From Gammaproteobacteria bacterium (GTDB lineage Bacteria > Pseudomonadota > Gammaproteobacteria > Thiohalomonadales > Thiohalomonadaceae), in the NCBI GenBank assembly GCA_024709225.1, contig JANJXC010000013.1, forward strand, positions 1 to 64,000: DNA of 64,000 bases, given 5' to 3'. Below, one piece after another: positions 17,516 through 26,201 of this stretch; position 1 is the stretch's first letter; every line of letters starts with the position of its first letter. The notes beneath the pieces were generated by a model, which saw only the letters and a list, made by a program, of their open reading frames with translations, searched no databases and was not told the origin of the DNA. The translations under genes and the position numbers were made by a program.

Positions 17516-17908
17516 ATGTCGCCTGTCGAACGATTGAGGTCGTATATGACTTACTACCTGAGAAAGATCGAGCAGTACTGCATGCTCAACAGTGTCAACC
17601 TTTTCCTGAGCCCCCTCGCGCTGCAGGACGTCCTGCTCAAGCTGGAGCGGATGCAGGAGGACAGCAGTAACGACGCCGATATCCCCAATGTGTCGCGGAT
17701 CGGCTCCCTGGTGCGGTTGATCGACCTGCACGATGGCACGGTGGTGGTGTTTGAACTGGCCTTGCCGGAACAGAGCGACCCGCAGCGTGGCCTGTTGTCG
17801 GTTCTGTCGCCCCTGGGATCGGCCATGCTCGGCAAGAAAGTGGGTGACAAGGTTGAAGTGTCGTTATTCGGCTATCGCCATTCCTACGTGGTGCACAACG
17901 TGTCGTAG
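17516..17908 (+). CDS. Rnk/GreA-GreB C-terminal domain protein
   Basis: The 130-residue soluble protein ends in the GreA/GreB C-terminal-like fold used by Rnk. The block SVLSPLGSAMLGKKVGDKVE is the expected signature, and the last residues form the closing beta strands. The N-terminal half is helical and lacks the GreA coiled-coil length, so it is not a full transcript cleavage factor. Family members bind RNA polymerase or nucleoside diphosphate kinase. The ATG at 17516 is fixed by an excellent TTGGAGGG ribosome-binding site; the track start lies upstream in the hairpin region. It precedes a small basic peptide gene. Confidence 0.8.
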   Translation: MSPVERLRSYMTYYLRKIEQYCMLNSVNLFLSPLALQDVLLKLERMQEDSSNDADIPNVSRIGSLVRLIDLHDGTVVVFELALPEQSDPQRGLLSVLSPLGSAMLGKKVGDKVEVSLFGYRHSYVVHNVS

Positions 17909-18056
17909 ACACGCACGGCGCCATCCAGCAGAGGAGGATACGAGCATTGCACCCGCAAGCCTGCCGCCAACGTCACGTCGGATATCCAATCGCCCCCGCG
18001 GGCCGCACGCACGGCGGCACGTGATGCCCCCCGGGGGCCAAATCAGAGTGAGCGAT

Positions 18057-18152
18057 ATGAGCAAGGAAAACGTGAAAAAGGCACCGCAAAAGACGCCGAA
18101 GGAAAAGAAGGCGGAGAAACGCGAAAAGCGGCAGAAAAAGTCCAGGGACTGA
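18057..18152 (+). CDS. Small lysine-rich protein (31 residues)
   Basis: The short ORF encodes MSKENVKKAPQKTPKEKKAE and ends in a basic tail, with 12 lysines and three arginines out of 31 residues and no hydrophobic core. It ends 4 bases before a strong intrinsic terminator, which supports expression. Short peptides of this style are familiar as hypothetical proteins in other proteobacteria. Such a peptide would be disordered and could bind nucleic acid or ribosomes, but no function is assigned. The upstream GAGTGAG is only a weak ribosome-binding site. The track shows it only as the tail of a longer unlikely ORF. Confidence 0.6.
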   Translation: MSKENVKKAPQKTPKEKKAEKREKRQKKSRD

Positions 18153-18156
18153 TCGC

Positions 18157-18183
18157 AAGCGGGCGCCTCGGGCGCCCGCTTTT
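18157..18183. terminator. Intrinsic terminator between convergent small genes
   Basis: AAGCGGGCGCC and GGCGCCCGCTT form an 11-bp perfect stem around TCG, followed by TTTC on the plus strand. It directly follows the lysine-rich peptide gene and lies just beyond the DUF3185 gene. Confidence 0.9.
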
Positions 18184-18215
18184 CTCAAGGGATGAGTCCC
18201 TTGGTGGATTTCTGG

Positions 18216-18407
18216 CTATTTGACCTTCAGAACGCCGAGGACGATACACACAGCGCCGCCGACCATGCCCAGCCACGCCTCTATCGGCGTATCTCCGCTG
18301 ATGGCACGCCCCAATTTTGACGCCGCTGAGTCATAAACGTCGTAACCCCAAAATGCCAAGGAAACGCCTACCACAATAAGAATTATGCCAATGAGTTTTT
18401 TGTTCAT
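18216..18407 (-). CDS. DUF3185-family small membrane protein
   Basis: The 63-residue protein has two membrane helices, an N-terminal LIGIILIVVGVSLAFWGY segment and a C-terminal WLGMVGGAVCIVLGVLKV segment. A short soluble loop containing YDSAASKLGRAISGD joins them. This is the DUF3185 layout, a family of inner-membrane proteins of unknown role. The upstream side holds AAGGGAGAA before the ATG. It marks the left edge of the AT-richer accessory region. Confidence 0.8.
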   Translation of the reverse strand: MNKKLIGIILIVVGVSLAFWGYDVYDSAASKLGRAISGDTPIEAWLGMVGGAVCIVLGVLKVK

Positions 18408-18540
18408 CGTTCTCCCTTACTCTGAAGTTGTTACTCTGACACCGATTTCCAATTTATCCGTGGTCTGTCCCAGCGAACTTCGCCGCGCTCTGAACATGTG
18501 ATAAATCCCAGGTACGCTGCATTGCAGGGTTAGCTTTCAC

Positions 18541-19287
18541 CTAGTGGACAGTGACTATGATTGGAGCGCCACGCGTAACAATAATGGTGTGTTCAAATTG
18601 AGCCGAAAGATTGCCGGGTGCTCCGACTAAGGTCCAACCATCTTCGGATTCCGAAACCGTTCTGCTCTTCGTGGACAGAAAGGGTTCAATCGCAATAACC
18701 ATACCCTCTCGTAGCACACGGCGGTCATGAGGGTCGAAAAACCCGAGGATGTGTTCAGGTTCTTCGTGGATCGCTCTTCCCACGCCGTGCCCTCCAAGGT
18801 TCTCGATGATTCTCAACCGGTGGGTACTCGCGACACTTTGAATGGCGCGGCCAATTTGATTAATCGGCTGACCAGCTCTCGCTACTCGAATTGCCGCAGA
18901 TAGTGCCGTGCGAGTGGCGTGACAAAGCTTCGTCTTGATCGGTGTGGTTGGCGGGACAATCTTCGATCCTCCAGTGTCGGCAAAATAGCCATCTAACTCG
19001 GCGGAGACATCAACATTTACGACGTCGCCCGCTTTGATTACTCGATTGCCGGGAACGCCGTGCGCTGCCTCTTCATTAACACTTATGCAAGTGTTCCCGG
19101 GAAATCCATAAGCTAACTGGGGTGCTGAGCGCGCCCCATACTGGGAGAGCAGCCTCCCCCCGATAGCATCGAGCTCCTCGGTAGTCATCCCTGGCTCGAT
19201 AGAATCAAGCATCTTATGAAGAACAATGGATACGACGCTACCGATGCGTTGTAGAGCAACGATGTCCGCTTGAGTTTCAATGGTCAT
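18541..19287 (-). CDS. map: Type I methionine aminopeptidase (additional, cassette-like copy)
   Basis: The 248-residue enzyme has the complete MetAP-I fold. Metal ligands are seen as VNVDVS, FADTGG, GGHGVG, AIEPF and QFEHT. It removes the initiator methionine from nascent proteins in the cytoplasm. It is not next to rpsB, the common context of the housekeeping map gene, and its base composition is poorer in GC than its surroundings. GTTAGCTTTCAC ends 11 bases before its ATG, and GTGAAAGCTAAC follows its TAG, the complementary boundary pair expected for an integron gene cassette. It is therefore probably an acquired second copy. The housekeeping copy is outside this window. Confidence 0.9.
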   Translation of the reverse strand: MTIETQADIVALQRIGSVVSIVLHKMLDSIEPGMTTEELDAIGGRLLSQYGARSAPQLAYGFPGNTCISVNEEAAHGVPGNRVIKAGDVVNVDVSAELDGYFADTGGSKIVPPTTPIKTKLCHATRTALSAAIRVARAGQPINQIGRAIQSVASTHRLRIIENLGGHGVGRAIHEEPEHILGFFDPHDRRVLREGMVIAIEPFLSTKSRTVSESEDGWTLVGAPGNLSAQFEHTIIVTRGAPIIVTVH

Positions 19288-19304
19288 AGATGGTGCCTGT
19301 GAAA

Positions 19305-19371
19305 GCTAACGTGTGAATTTGCCGGTCTGCGCGGCTTTTCGCGCAGATCCGGTGGAATGATGAGTTATAAC
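19305..19371 (-). other. attC-like recombination site upstream of map
   Basis: Read in the map direction, the site starts TTATAAC and ends CGTTAGC, close to the boundaries of chromosomal integron attC sites. Between them CCGGATCTGCGCG and CGCGCAGACCGG pair around AAAAGC with one extrahelical A, another attC hallmark. The length of about 67 bp is typical. No integrase gene is in the window. Confidence 0.6.
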
Positions 19372-19409
19372 TGCTGCAGTCAAGGTTGGCTCGGCTGCCG
19401 CTCTACAAG

Positions 19410-19457
19410 GAGTTCGTGGTCAGAGTAAAAACACCCCGGCGCAATGTCAAAGCGGTC
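19410..19457. repeat. Left 48-bp direct repeat flanking the two-gene module
   Basis: The sequence beginning GAGTTCGTGGTCAGAG and ending ATGTCAAAGCGGTC recurs at 20909-20956 with 46 of 48 identities, in direct orientation, about 1.5 kb away. Confidence 0.95.
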
Positions 19458-19465
19458 AAAGTATT

Positions 19466-19512
19466 AAAGGGGTCAGTACCCTTAAGCCAAGTTTAAGGGT
19501 ACTGACCCCTTT
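19466..19512. terminator. 20-bp perfect inverted repeat, likely terminator of the two-gene module
   Basis: AAAGGGGTCAGTACCCTTAA is followed after seven bases by its exact complement, with T-runs on both strands. It lies 31 bases beyond the stop of the HEPN-like gene and should stop transcription from either side. Similar GGGGTCAG-type palindromes are often associated with REP-type mobile sequences. Confidence 0.8.
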
Positions 19513-19543
19513 TGTTGTTCCTCCCTGCTCAATTGTTCCATTG

Positions 19544-20302
19544 TTATGCTTTAACCTTAGACAAAATCAGCTGCTCGGCTTCCAACTTACCTTTTGGAGA
19601 CAGCACGCAGGTACCGTCTGCCTTGTATTCAATTAGCCTCTTTGCGTGTAGCTGTTTCAGAAGCTTCCTAAAATAACCTTTATCCTTAGCCTCTATGATC
19701 GACATAAGCTTGTCTTCAGTGCTCGTATCAGTGGAAACCAATAAAAACAATATCTGCTCTTTTAGGCTAAGTCCGTCGACTAATATTCTGGTAACTTCGC
19801 CTTGCTCCCAAACACCTTCAACATCCCGCTCTACTATGTGGTCTACAATTTTTGATGTCTCGTCAGCTGACAATGTCGAGTTCAATCTAATTAATTCTGC
19901 AAGGACCCATTTGGCGGATGCGATAATATATGTTGCGTCTAGATAATTCGGAGCAATCAGTGATACATGTCCAACACCGCGTTTGTTGCGAATGCCGTAG
20001 ATGGACAATAATACCCTGGGAATGTGGATGCGGTATGAATCGTCACCACTTTCATTCAAGTACGCCTGCATCGTCTTGTCATTAAAAGACGACAGAGACT
20101 TCCCTATTGGTGTGTACTTTCCGTTAAGACGGAGTTCAATAAATCGCCTTACAGCCTCAACGAAGTGGCCGGCATCTAGCTCGCTAGTCTTCCATTGTTT
20201 AACAAAGTAATGTTTTTCGACCTCTTTGTACGAATCAATAATCAGATTAGCGAGATCTGAATCAGATGCCTGCTCAATTATTGCGAGGACTTTACTCTCC
20301 AT
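19544..20302 (-). CDS. HEPN-like protein with C-terminal winged helix, second gene of an unknown module
   Basis: This 252-residue cytoplasmic protein was not matched to a characterised family. Residues about 40-145 look like an all-helical HEPN/Abi-type domain: AGHFVEAVRRFIELRL, then PRVLLSIYGIRNKRGVGH and ATYIIASAKWVLAEL. RNKRGVGH fits the R-X4-6-H catalytic pattern of HEPN ribonucleases. The C-terminal 80 residues, with YFRKLLKQLHAKRLIEY and a beta-wing, look like a winged helix. Its ATG overlaps the end of the upstream gene by 11 bases, so the two are co-translated. AT-rich composition and flanking direct repeats indicate horizontal acquisition. A defence or toxin-like role is inferred, not shown. 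Confidence 0.75.
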   Translation of the reverse strand: MESKVLAIIEQASDSDLANLIIDSYKEVEKHYFVKQWKTSELDAGHFVEAVRRFIELRLNGKYTPIGKSLSSFNDKTMQAYLNESGDDSYRIHIPRVLLSIYGIRNKRGVGHVSLIAPNYLDATYIIASAKWVLAELIRLNSTLSADETSKIVDHIVERDVEGVWEQGEVTRILVDGLSLKEQILFLLVSTDTSTEDKLMSIIEAKDKGYFRKLLKQLHAKRLIEYKADGTCVLSPKGKLEAEQLILSKVKA

Positions 20303-20864
20303 TAAGGTCTTCCAGAAGCTCTTCGGCTCGCTCGACTCCAGGCAAAGTTAGCTTACATGTTTGAGCTGATGAACCCTTTTTTCCATCGATTATTATGTAC
20401 TCTCTAGCACCTTTCATTGTTGATGAAAAATTACTCGAGTCTAAGCAGCCCTGATGCTGGCATAGGTCTCGAATTTCTTGATAAGGCACCCCTTCTACAC
20501 CGACAGACCGCTTTCCCCATAAATATGCCAAAGCTGTATTGACAGACTTCTTCGCATTATTGGCGCCAGGCATCTTCTTGATAATCTTTACGCTCTTGTC
20601 TTCGATATGGAGAACTCTTGGAAATGACTTTTTATCGAACCCATGCTCCGACTTAGCACCCTCGGGCAACTTGGCCGCAGCGGGAGGCGCATCGTCGTTG
20701 CCAGTAGATGTGGCACCGGGTTTCTGAACTCCTTTATTTTGCAAGGCCTCCAGAATAATCTCTTTGAAATTCTCGATCTGTTGCGAAACAAATAACTCAG
20801 ATCCTGATATCTCAAAAACTCCCTCGGCAAGAGATAGGTGCAGTTTTGCTTCAGAATTACTCAT
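20292..20864 (-). CDS. Uncharacterised two-domain protein, first gene of an unknown module
   Basis: The 190-residue product has three parts. An N-terminal segment (about 1-42, LSLAEGVFEISGSELFVSQQ) resembles a small recurrent alpha/beta domain of hypothetical proteins. A flexible Pro/Ala-rich linker follows (about 45-80). The C-terminal domain (about 105-188) looks like a winged helix, with ALAYLWGKRSVGVEGVPYQE and a beta-hairpin ending in LTLPGVERAEELLEDL. No catalytic motif or membrane segment is seen. It might sense nucleic acid or protein partners and hand over to the HEPN-like protein encoded by the overlapping downstream gene. That is inference only. Its codon use is markedly less GC-rich than that of flanking genes. 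Confidence 0.75.
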   Translation of the reverse strand: MSNSEAKLHLSLAEGVFEISGSELFVSQQIENFKEIILEALQNKGVQKPGATSTGNDDAPPAAAKLPEGAKSEHGFDKKSFPRVLHIEDKSVKIIKKMPGANNAKKSVNTALAYLWGKRSVGVEGVPYQEIRDLCQHQGCLDSSNFSSTMKGAREYIIIDGKKGSSAQTCKLTLPGVERAEELLEDLNGE

Positions 20865-20908
20865 GAAATTCCTCCTAAGTTGAACGAGTTCGGGGTAACG
20901 AGTTCGGC

Positions 20909-20956
20909 GAGTTCGGGGTCAGAGTAAAAACTCCCCGGCGCAATGTCAAAGCGGTC
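20909..20956. repeat. Right 48-bp direct repeat flanking the two-gene module
   Basis: Second copy of the repeat at 19410-19457 (46/48 identical). Just upstream, CGAGTTCGG-type text is repeated three times within 40 bases, suggesting local duplication. The island ends here and GC-rich sequence resumes. Confidence 0.95.
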
Positions 20957-20983
20957 CGCACGAGGGCAGGCCACAGATGGCTC

Positions 20984-22168
20984 CTACCGCTCCGCAATCC
21001 GCACCCCATCTCCCACCGTCTCATCCGGATGGATGATCACTCGCTCGCCTTCCTTCAGCCCGTCCAGGATCTGCACCGCCAGGCCGCTGCGTTGGCCGGG
21101 CTTTACCTCCCGCAGGCGGGCGCGGCCGTCTGTGGCGACGAACACGGCCCAGCCGTCGTTGCGGCGGAACAGGGCGCTGGCGGGGATCTGTAGCGCGGCG
21201 TCGCTTTCCCACAGGATGAAGCGGGCGTCGACGCGGTAGCCGTCGCCGAGGGTCTGCCATTGCTGCGGCGGGGCGGCGATGTCGGCGATGACGAGGACGC
21301 GTTGTTCCTCGACGCCGAGGGCGGAGATCTTGGTGAAGCCGACGGGCTCGATGAGGCGCACGCGGCCTTCCAGCGGGGTGCCGCCCCAGCGTTCGAACAG
21401 GACGCGCATGCCAGGCTGGATGCGCACGGCGTTGGAGGACAGGGCCTCGATGGCGACTTCCAGCCGCTGCGGGTCGCCCACTTCGATGAGGGGCTGGCCG
21501 GCGTTCACCACGCCCTCGCTTTGCTGATAGAGCTTGAGCACACGGCCGTCCACCGGGGTGGTGATGGCGACGCGCGCGCCACTGACGGTCTCGCCGCCGG
21601 CGTAGTGTAGCGCGGTGCGCGCGGCCTCCAGTTCGTGGCGGCTGACTTCCACCGCGAAGCGGCTGGAGCGTTCCGTTGCCGTGGCGGCGGCGGTGCGGGC
21701 GCGGGCGCGTTCCACGTCGTTGGGCGAGATGAGGTTTTGTTTGCTCAGCTCCAGCAGGCGCTGGTATTCGGCCTCGGCCTGAGTCGCCTCGGCGGCGGCG
21801 GCGCGTGCCTGTTCGCCGGCGGCCTGTTGTGCGGCCTGGGCGGCGGCGACGCGGGCCTCGGCGGTGGCGCGGCTGCGGGCATCCAGTGCCGTCGGGCGCA
21901 GCGGCTCCAGTTGCACGATGGTTTCGCCGTGCTGCACGGAATCGCCCACGCGCTGGGTGATGCGCGGCGTGTAGCCGGCCACCGGCGCGGAGATGACGTA
22001 GCGGTCGATGACGCGGGTCTTGCCTTCCTCCTGCACCGTCACCTGCAGCGGGCCGGTGTGTACCGTGGCCAGGTCCACCGCGCGCGGCGGCTGGCGGAAG
22101 CCGAGGGCGATGGCGGCGAGGATGCCGACGCCGATCAGGCCGAAGATGAGATTTCTGCGCCAGTGCAT
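20984..22168 (-). CDS. Membrane fusion protein of an ABC exporter (MacA/HlyD type)
   Basis: The 394-residue periplasmic adaptor has an N-terminal membrane anchor (LIFGLIGVGILAAIALGF). A lipoyl half-domain, a long alpha-helical hairpin rich in alanine and glutamate (about residues 100-190), a second lipoyl part with PVDGRVLKLYQ, and a beta-barrel domain follow. It would link the inner-membrane ABC permease encoded next to it with an outer-membrane channel that is not in this window. The ATG at 22168 is preferred because AAGGA lies 6 bases upstream; the track start lies in the palindromic spacer. Confidence 0.85.
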   Translation of the reverse strand: MHWRRNLIFGLIGVGILAAIALGFRQPPRAVDLATVHTGPLQVTVQEEGKTRVIDRYVISAPVAGYTPRITQRVGDSVQHGETIVQLEPLRPTALDARSRATAEARVAAAQAAQQAAGEQARAAAAEATQAEAEYQRLLELSKQNLISPNDVERARARTAAATATERSSRFAVEVSRHELEAARTALHYAGGETVSGARVAITTPVDGRVLKLYQQSEGVVNAGQPLIEVGDPQRLEVAIEALSSNAVRIQPGMRVLFERWGGTPLEGRVRLIEPVGFTKISALGVEEQRVLVIADIAAPPQQWQTLGDGYRVDARFILWESDAALQIPASALFRRNDGWAVFVATDGRARLREVKPGQRSGLAVQILDGLKEGERVIIHPDETVGDGVRIAER

Positions 22169-22244
22169 GTTCATTCCTTGTTGTCGGTCCATCCCCGGCT
22201 CATTGTGAGGGCCGGGTCCTCGCGGCGAACAGTGCCGGTTCAAT

Positions 22245-22308
22245 GTAGGGTGCGCAATGCGCACCGTGCCGATACCTGCTGTGATTTGGTGCGCGGTGCG
22301 CACCCTAC
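22245..22308. repeat. Palindromic REP-like doublet
   Basis: GTAGGGTGCGCAATGCGCAC and, inverted, GTGCGCGGTGCGCACCCTAC lie at the two ends of a 64-bp element between the ABC permease and adaptor genes. Each arm is itself a hairpin, as in a REPIN. Confidence 0.75.
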
Positions 22309-22323
22309 CACTGAATTTCAGAT

Positions 22324-24687
22324 TCATTCCTTGGTCTTCAACACCGCAATCAAATCCAGTTTATCCAGCTTGTGCCGCACCAGCAGGGCCGAGATCACCG
22401 TGGCGGCCACGGTGACGGCGGCGGAGAAGGCGTAGGTCTCGGTGTCGATCACCAGCGGCACCCGGTACAGTTCGTTCTGCAGCGTGCTGGCAATATAGCC
22501 GCACAGGGCATAGCCAAGCCAGAGACCGATGGGTAGGGCGGCGAGGGTGAGCAGGGCCAGTTCGCCGAGCAGGATGTAGGAGATCTCGCCGCGGGTGAAG
22601 CCGAGCACGCGCAGGCTGGCCAGTTCGCGGCCGCGCTCGGTGAGGATGATGCGCGCGCTGTTGTACACCACGCCGACGGCGATGATGCAGGAGAACACCG
22701 TGGAGATGAAGGCGACGTACAGCATGGTCTCTTCCATGATGCGGTTGAAGTTCTGCATGTCCTGGGTGCGCTCCACCACGCTGGCCACCCGCGGCGTCCG
22801 CTTGAAACGCTGATGCAGCTCGCCGTAGGCGGTGGCGTCCACGGCGAGCCAGGCGCCGGAGATGGCCCGCCCTTCGCCCAGCAGCTGGTTCAGCGTGGCG
22901 ATGTCCATGTAGGCGAACAGTCCCAGGTATTCTTTCACCAGCCCGGCCACCGGCACCTGATACACGCGCCGGTTTCCCTCCAGCACCTCCACCGTGAGCA
23001 GGTCGCCGACGCGCAGCTCGAGCAGGTCGCCGAGATAATCGGTCAGCAGCACGCCATCGACGGGAATGGGCAGCGGGCGCAGCTCGGTATCGAGCAGGCG
23101 CTTCACCTGGTTGCCGACCTCGACGCCGCGGATCGAGGTGCGGTAGCTGCGGTGTTCGTGGCGCAGCAGCACCGGCACGTTGCGGAACACCTCGCCGTAC
23201 TCCACGCCGGGCAGGCTGGACAGTTCATGCAGGGCGCGGCGCGAGCTGGGTTCGGTAAAGGTCAGCGACATGTCCTCGCGCGAGGCGACGTTGTACTGGA
23301 TGTCCATCATGTAGCCGACGGTGTCGCCCTGGAACAGGCCGGTGGTGGTGATGGCCCCGGCGAGGGCGATGCCCAGCACGGTGAGCGTGGACTTGAAGGG
23401 GCGATGGCCGATGTGGCGGAAGATCATGCGCGTCGGCTGCGCCAGGGCGTGCTTGAAGCCGAGGCGCTCGAGCAGGGTTTCGCGGTAGCGCGCCGGCGGC
23501 TCGGGGCGCATGGCCTCCGCCGGGCGCAGGCGCGCCGCGGCGCGCACCGCCAGCAGGGTGCCGAGGGTGGCGGCCGCGGCGGTGAACAGCGTGGCGTTGA
23601 GCACCAGGGACGGGCGCAGCACGAACATCAGATAGGGCAGGCGATAAAAGCCCATGTAGATGGTGCTGAGTCCGCGCCCCAGCCAGACGCCGGCGGCGAG
23701 GCCGACGATGACGGCGAGGGCCACCACCACCAGCACCAGCTTGATGTAGTGCAGCGCGATGGCGGCGTTGCTGTAGCCGAAGGCCTTGAGCACCGCCACC
23801 TGTTCGCGCTGGGTGGTGACCAGGCGATTGACCACGATGTTGAGCAGGAAGGCGGCGACGCCGAGAAAGATCACCGGGAAGATGCGCGTGATGGTGTCGA
23901 GCTGCTTGAATTCCTCGCTGAGGAATTTGTGCGACAGCTGATCGGCGCGGGCATAGGCGCCGAGGCCGCCGTAGGGGGCGAGGATGTCGTCGGCGTAGTC
24001 AATCACGTCCTCGACGCTGCGGCTGCCGTCGAGGCGGAAGACGACGCTGTTGAAGGCGCCCTTCATTTCGTAGGCATAGCCGAGCGGCGTGCGCGCCATC
24101 CACATCACCGCGTAGCGCTGCTCATCGGGGAAGAAGGCGCCGGGGCGCAGCTGGTAGATGTGTTCCGGCGACATGGCGGTGCCGACGATGGTCAGCACGC
24201 GGCGCTTGCCCTTGATGATCAGCGGGATCCGGTCGCCGGGGCGCAGCTGGTGTGCCGCGGCGAAGGAATGGTCGATGACCACCTCGTCGTCGCGGCCCGG
24301 CTCCACGCTGCGCCCCTGGCGCAGATACAGGGCGTTGAGCAGCGCCGGGCCGTGATCGGGCAGCGAGGTGATGAGGGCGGTGATGGTTTCGGGAAAGCCG
24401 GGCAGGTCGACCGAGGCCCAGGCGGTGACCCGCGTTTCCGCCACCATCACGCCGGGGATCTCCTCCAGGCGCGGTGCCACCGCCTGCGGTGCACGCTTGA
24501 GCGAGACGAAGGCCTCGGCGAAGCGGTAGTCGCGGTAGTAGTCGCTGCGGCTTTGCTGCAGCGAGTCGAGGGTGCTGCTGAACATGATGTAGGTGGCCAC
24601 GCCGCAGGCCATCACCAGCATGATGGCGAACATCTGCGCGCGCAGCTGCCACAGGTCGCGCCACAATTTGCGGTCGAGGGCGGTCAT
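22324..24687 (-). CDS. ABC transporter permease, FtsX/MacB-like, duplicated
   Basis: The 787-residue inner-membrane protein consists of two FtsX-type permease halves. Each half has a membrane helix, a long periplasmic MacB-like domain and three further helices. The first begins [20 protein letters not shown] and the second begins [20 protein letters not shown]. This is the fused layout found in lipoprotein or peptide exporters of the MacB/LolE superfamily. It is encoded 7 bases after the ATPase gene and before the adaptor gene, forming a tripartite exporter. The substrate is unknown. Candidates from the family include lipids, peptides and macrolides. Confidence 0.88.
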   Translation of the reverse strand: MTALDRKLWRDLWQLRAQMFAIMLVMACGVATYIMFSSTLDSLQQSRSDYYRDYRFAEAFVSLKRAPQAVAPRLEEIPGVMVAETRVTAWASVDLPGFPETITALITSLPDHGPALLNALYLRQGRSVEPGRDDEVVIDHSFAAAHQLRPGDRIPLIIKGKRRVLTIVGTAMSPEHIYQLRPGAFFPDEQRYAVMWMARTPLGYAYEMKGAFNSVVFRLDGSRSVEDVIDYADDILAPYGGLGAYARADQLSHKFLSEEFKQLDTITRIFPVIFLGVAAFLLNIVVNRLVTTQREQVAVLKAFGYSNAAIALHYIKLVLVVVALAVIVGLAAGVWLGRGLSTIYMGFYRLPYLMFVLRPSLVLNATLFTAAAATLGTLLAVRAAARLRPAEAMRPEPPARYRETLLERLGFKHALAQPTRMIFRHIGHRPFKSTLTVLGIALAGAITTTGLFQGDTVGYMMDIQYNVASREDMSLTFTEPSSRRALHELSSLPGVEYGEVFRNVPVLLRHEHRSYRTSIRGVEVGNQVKRLLDTELRPLPIPVDGVLLTDYLGDLLELRVGDLLTVEVLEGNRRVYQVPVAGLVKEYLGLFAYMDIATLNQLLGEGRAISGAWLAVDATAYGELHQRFKRTPRVASVVERTQDMQNFNRIMEETMLYVAFISTVFSCIIAVGVVYNSARIILTERGRELASLRVLGFTRGEISYILLGELALLTLAALPIGLWLGYALCGYIASTLQNELYRVPLVIDTETYAFSAAVTVAATVISALLVRHKLDKLDLIAVLKTKE

Positions 24688-24694
24688 GGCCGGC

Positions 24695-25420
24695 TTACCA
24701 GTGCAGCTCCCGCGGGTCCAGCTTGCGCGCGTTGTGCTCGACGCTGGCGACGCGGCCGTCGCTGATGTGGATCACCCGATCGGCGATGGCGGCGATGTCG
24801 CTGTTGTGGGTGATTACCACGGTGGTGGTGCCCAGCTCCTTGTTGATGCGGCTGATCGCCTCCAGCACCACGATGCCGGTGGTGACGTCCAGCGCGCCGG
24901 TGGGCTCGTCGCACAGCAGTACGGCGGGATTCTTGGCGATGGCGCGGGCGATGGCCACGCGCTGCTGCTCGCCGCCGGAGAGCTGGGCGGGGAAGTGATC
25001 CAGCCGGTCGCCCAGGCCCACCAGGCGCAGCGCTTCCTCGGGCGTCATGGGTTTCTCCGCGATCTCGGTGACCAGCGCCACATTCTCGCGCGCGGTGAGC
25101 GAGGGGATCAGGTTGTAGAACTGGAACACGAAGCCGACATGCTCGCGCCGGTAGCGGGTGAGGGCGGTATCGTTGTAGACGGAGAGGTCGTGGTCCTGGT
25201 AGCGCACCGTGCCGGCGGTGGGGACGTCGAGGCCGCCGAGGATGTTGAGCAGGGTGGACTTGCCGCTGCCCGAGGGGCCGAGCATCACCACGAACTCGCC
25301 CGGCCACAGATCGAGATCGACGCCGCGCAGGGCCTGCACCTGCACCTCGCCCATCTGATAGACCTTGGTCAGCCCGCGGGCCTCGAAGACGGCCGGGCCG
25401 GTGTGCTGTGCTGTATCCAT
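24695..25420 (-). CDS. ABC transporter ATP-binding protein (MacB/LolD type)
   Basis: The 241-residue ATPase has Walker [11 protein letters not shown]-loop [13 protein letters not shown], signature [14 protein letters not shown], Walker [14 protein letters not shown] and the H-loop [12 protein letters not shown]. The FQFYNLIP and DEPTGALD forms are typical of the LolD/MacB mechanotransmission class. It starts the exporter operon, followed by permease and adaptor genes. Upstream lies a single REPIN, so the promoter is probably in the short segment between 25421 and 25442. Confidence 0.92.
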   Translation of the reverse strand: MDTAQHTGPAVFEARGLTKVYQMGEVQVQALRGVDLDLWPGEFVVMLGPSGSGKSTLLNILGGLDVPTAGTVRYQDHDLSVYNDTALTRYRREHVGFVFQFYNLIPSLTARENVALVTEIAEKPMTPEEALRLVGLGDRLDHFPAQLSGGEQQRVAIARAIAKNPAVLLCDEPTGALDVTTGIVVLEAISRINKELGTTTVVITHNSDIAAIADRVIHISDGRVASVEHNARKLDPRELHW

Positions 25421-25441
25421 GCCGACGTTCCTGTCTTGACG

Positions 25442-25516
25442 GCCTGTAGGAGCTCTGCCGCGATGGTGTATCGATTACCCCAGGCAGCGTATCGCGGCAG
25501 AGCCGCTCCTACAGGC
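25442..25516. repeat. Solitary REPIN-like palindrome
   Basis: GCCTGTAGGAGC and GCTCCTACAGGC are exact 12-bp inverted ends. Inside, GCCGCGAT and ATCGCGGC also pair. It shares the GTAGGAGC/GCTCCTAC arms with the array near phoU but has different inner stems. Confidence 0.85.
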
Positions 25517-25539
25517 AAACACGTTATGCGGCGATGCGC

Positions 25540-26115
25540 TCACTGCTTCGGATTGCGCCACTGCGCCGCCCTGGCCGGGTCTGGTGCCAGCCCGGTCAAG
25601 CCCTGCTCGTAGGCCTGCACCAGCGCGGCACGTGCCTCGCGGCTGCCCTGGTTGGCTGCCTGGGTCCACAGTTCGACGGCCCTGGCCGCATCCTGCCCGG
25701 TGCCGAAGCCGTAGGCATACATCACGCCCAGGTTGTAGATCGCCGGCACATGGCCGCGCGCCGCCGCATGCTCGAACAGCGGCAGGGCCTGGCGAGGGCT
25801 GCGGAATACGCCGTCGCCGGAGATATACATCACCCCAAGGTTGTACATGGCGTCGGCCTGGCCCTGATTGGCGGCCTGCGTGTACCACTCGTGGGCCTGC
25901 TTCGTGTCGCGCGCCACCCCCCAGCCCTTGTGATACAGCAGGCCCAGGTTGTATTGCGCGTCGGCGTTGCCCTGCCGTGCCAGAGGCTGCCACAATTGGA
26001 GCGCCTTGGCGTAGTCCCCGGCCATGAAGGCGGCGGAACCCTCTTCCAGCGGCCCGGCCAGGGCGGCGGAGGTAAGCAGGACAAGTGCGAACAAGTTGAG
26101 CGCGATACTTTTCAT
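25540..26115 (-). CDS. Exported Sel1-repeat protein
   Basis: The 191-residue protein has a signal peptide (MKSIALNLFALVLLTSAALA) and four or five Sel1-like helical repeats. Their signatures are ADAQYNLGLLYHKGWGV, ADAMYNLGVMYISGDGV and PAIYNLGVMYAYGFGTG. Such periplasmic repeat proteins act as protein-binding scaffolds, often in envelope or secretion-related complexes, and no enzymatic motif is present. It stands alone between a REPIN and a divergent diguanylate cyclase gene, so the partner is unknown. Confidence 0.88.
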   Translation of the reverse strand: MKSIALNLFALVLLTSAALAGPLEEGSAAFMAGDYAKALQLWQPLARQGNADAQYNLGLLYHKGWGVARDTKQAHEWYTQAANQGQADAMYNLGVMYISGDGVFRSPRQALPLFEHAAARGHVPAIYNLGVMYAYGFGTGQDAARAVELWTQAANQGSREARAALVQAYEQGLTGLAPDPARAAQWRNPKQ

Positions 26116-26201
26116 GGCGGCTATTTCACCATGTCCCGGTTCGATTGTGAAACCATGTTGCAGGCGGCGGTGCTGATGTGCGGCTCAATTCAGGTGTGCC
26201 C

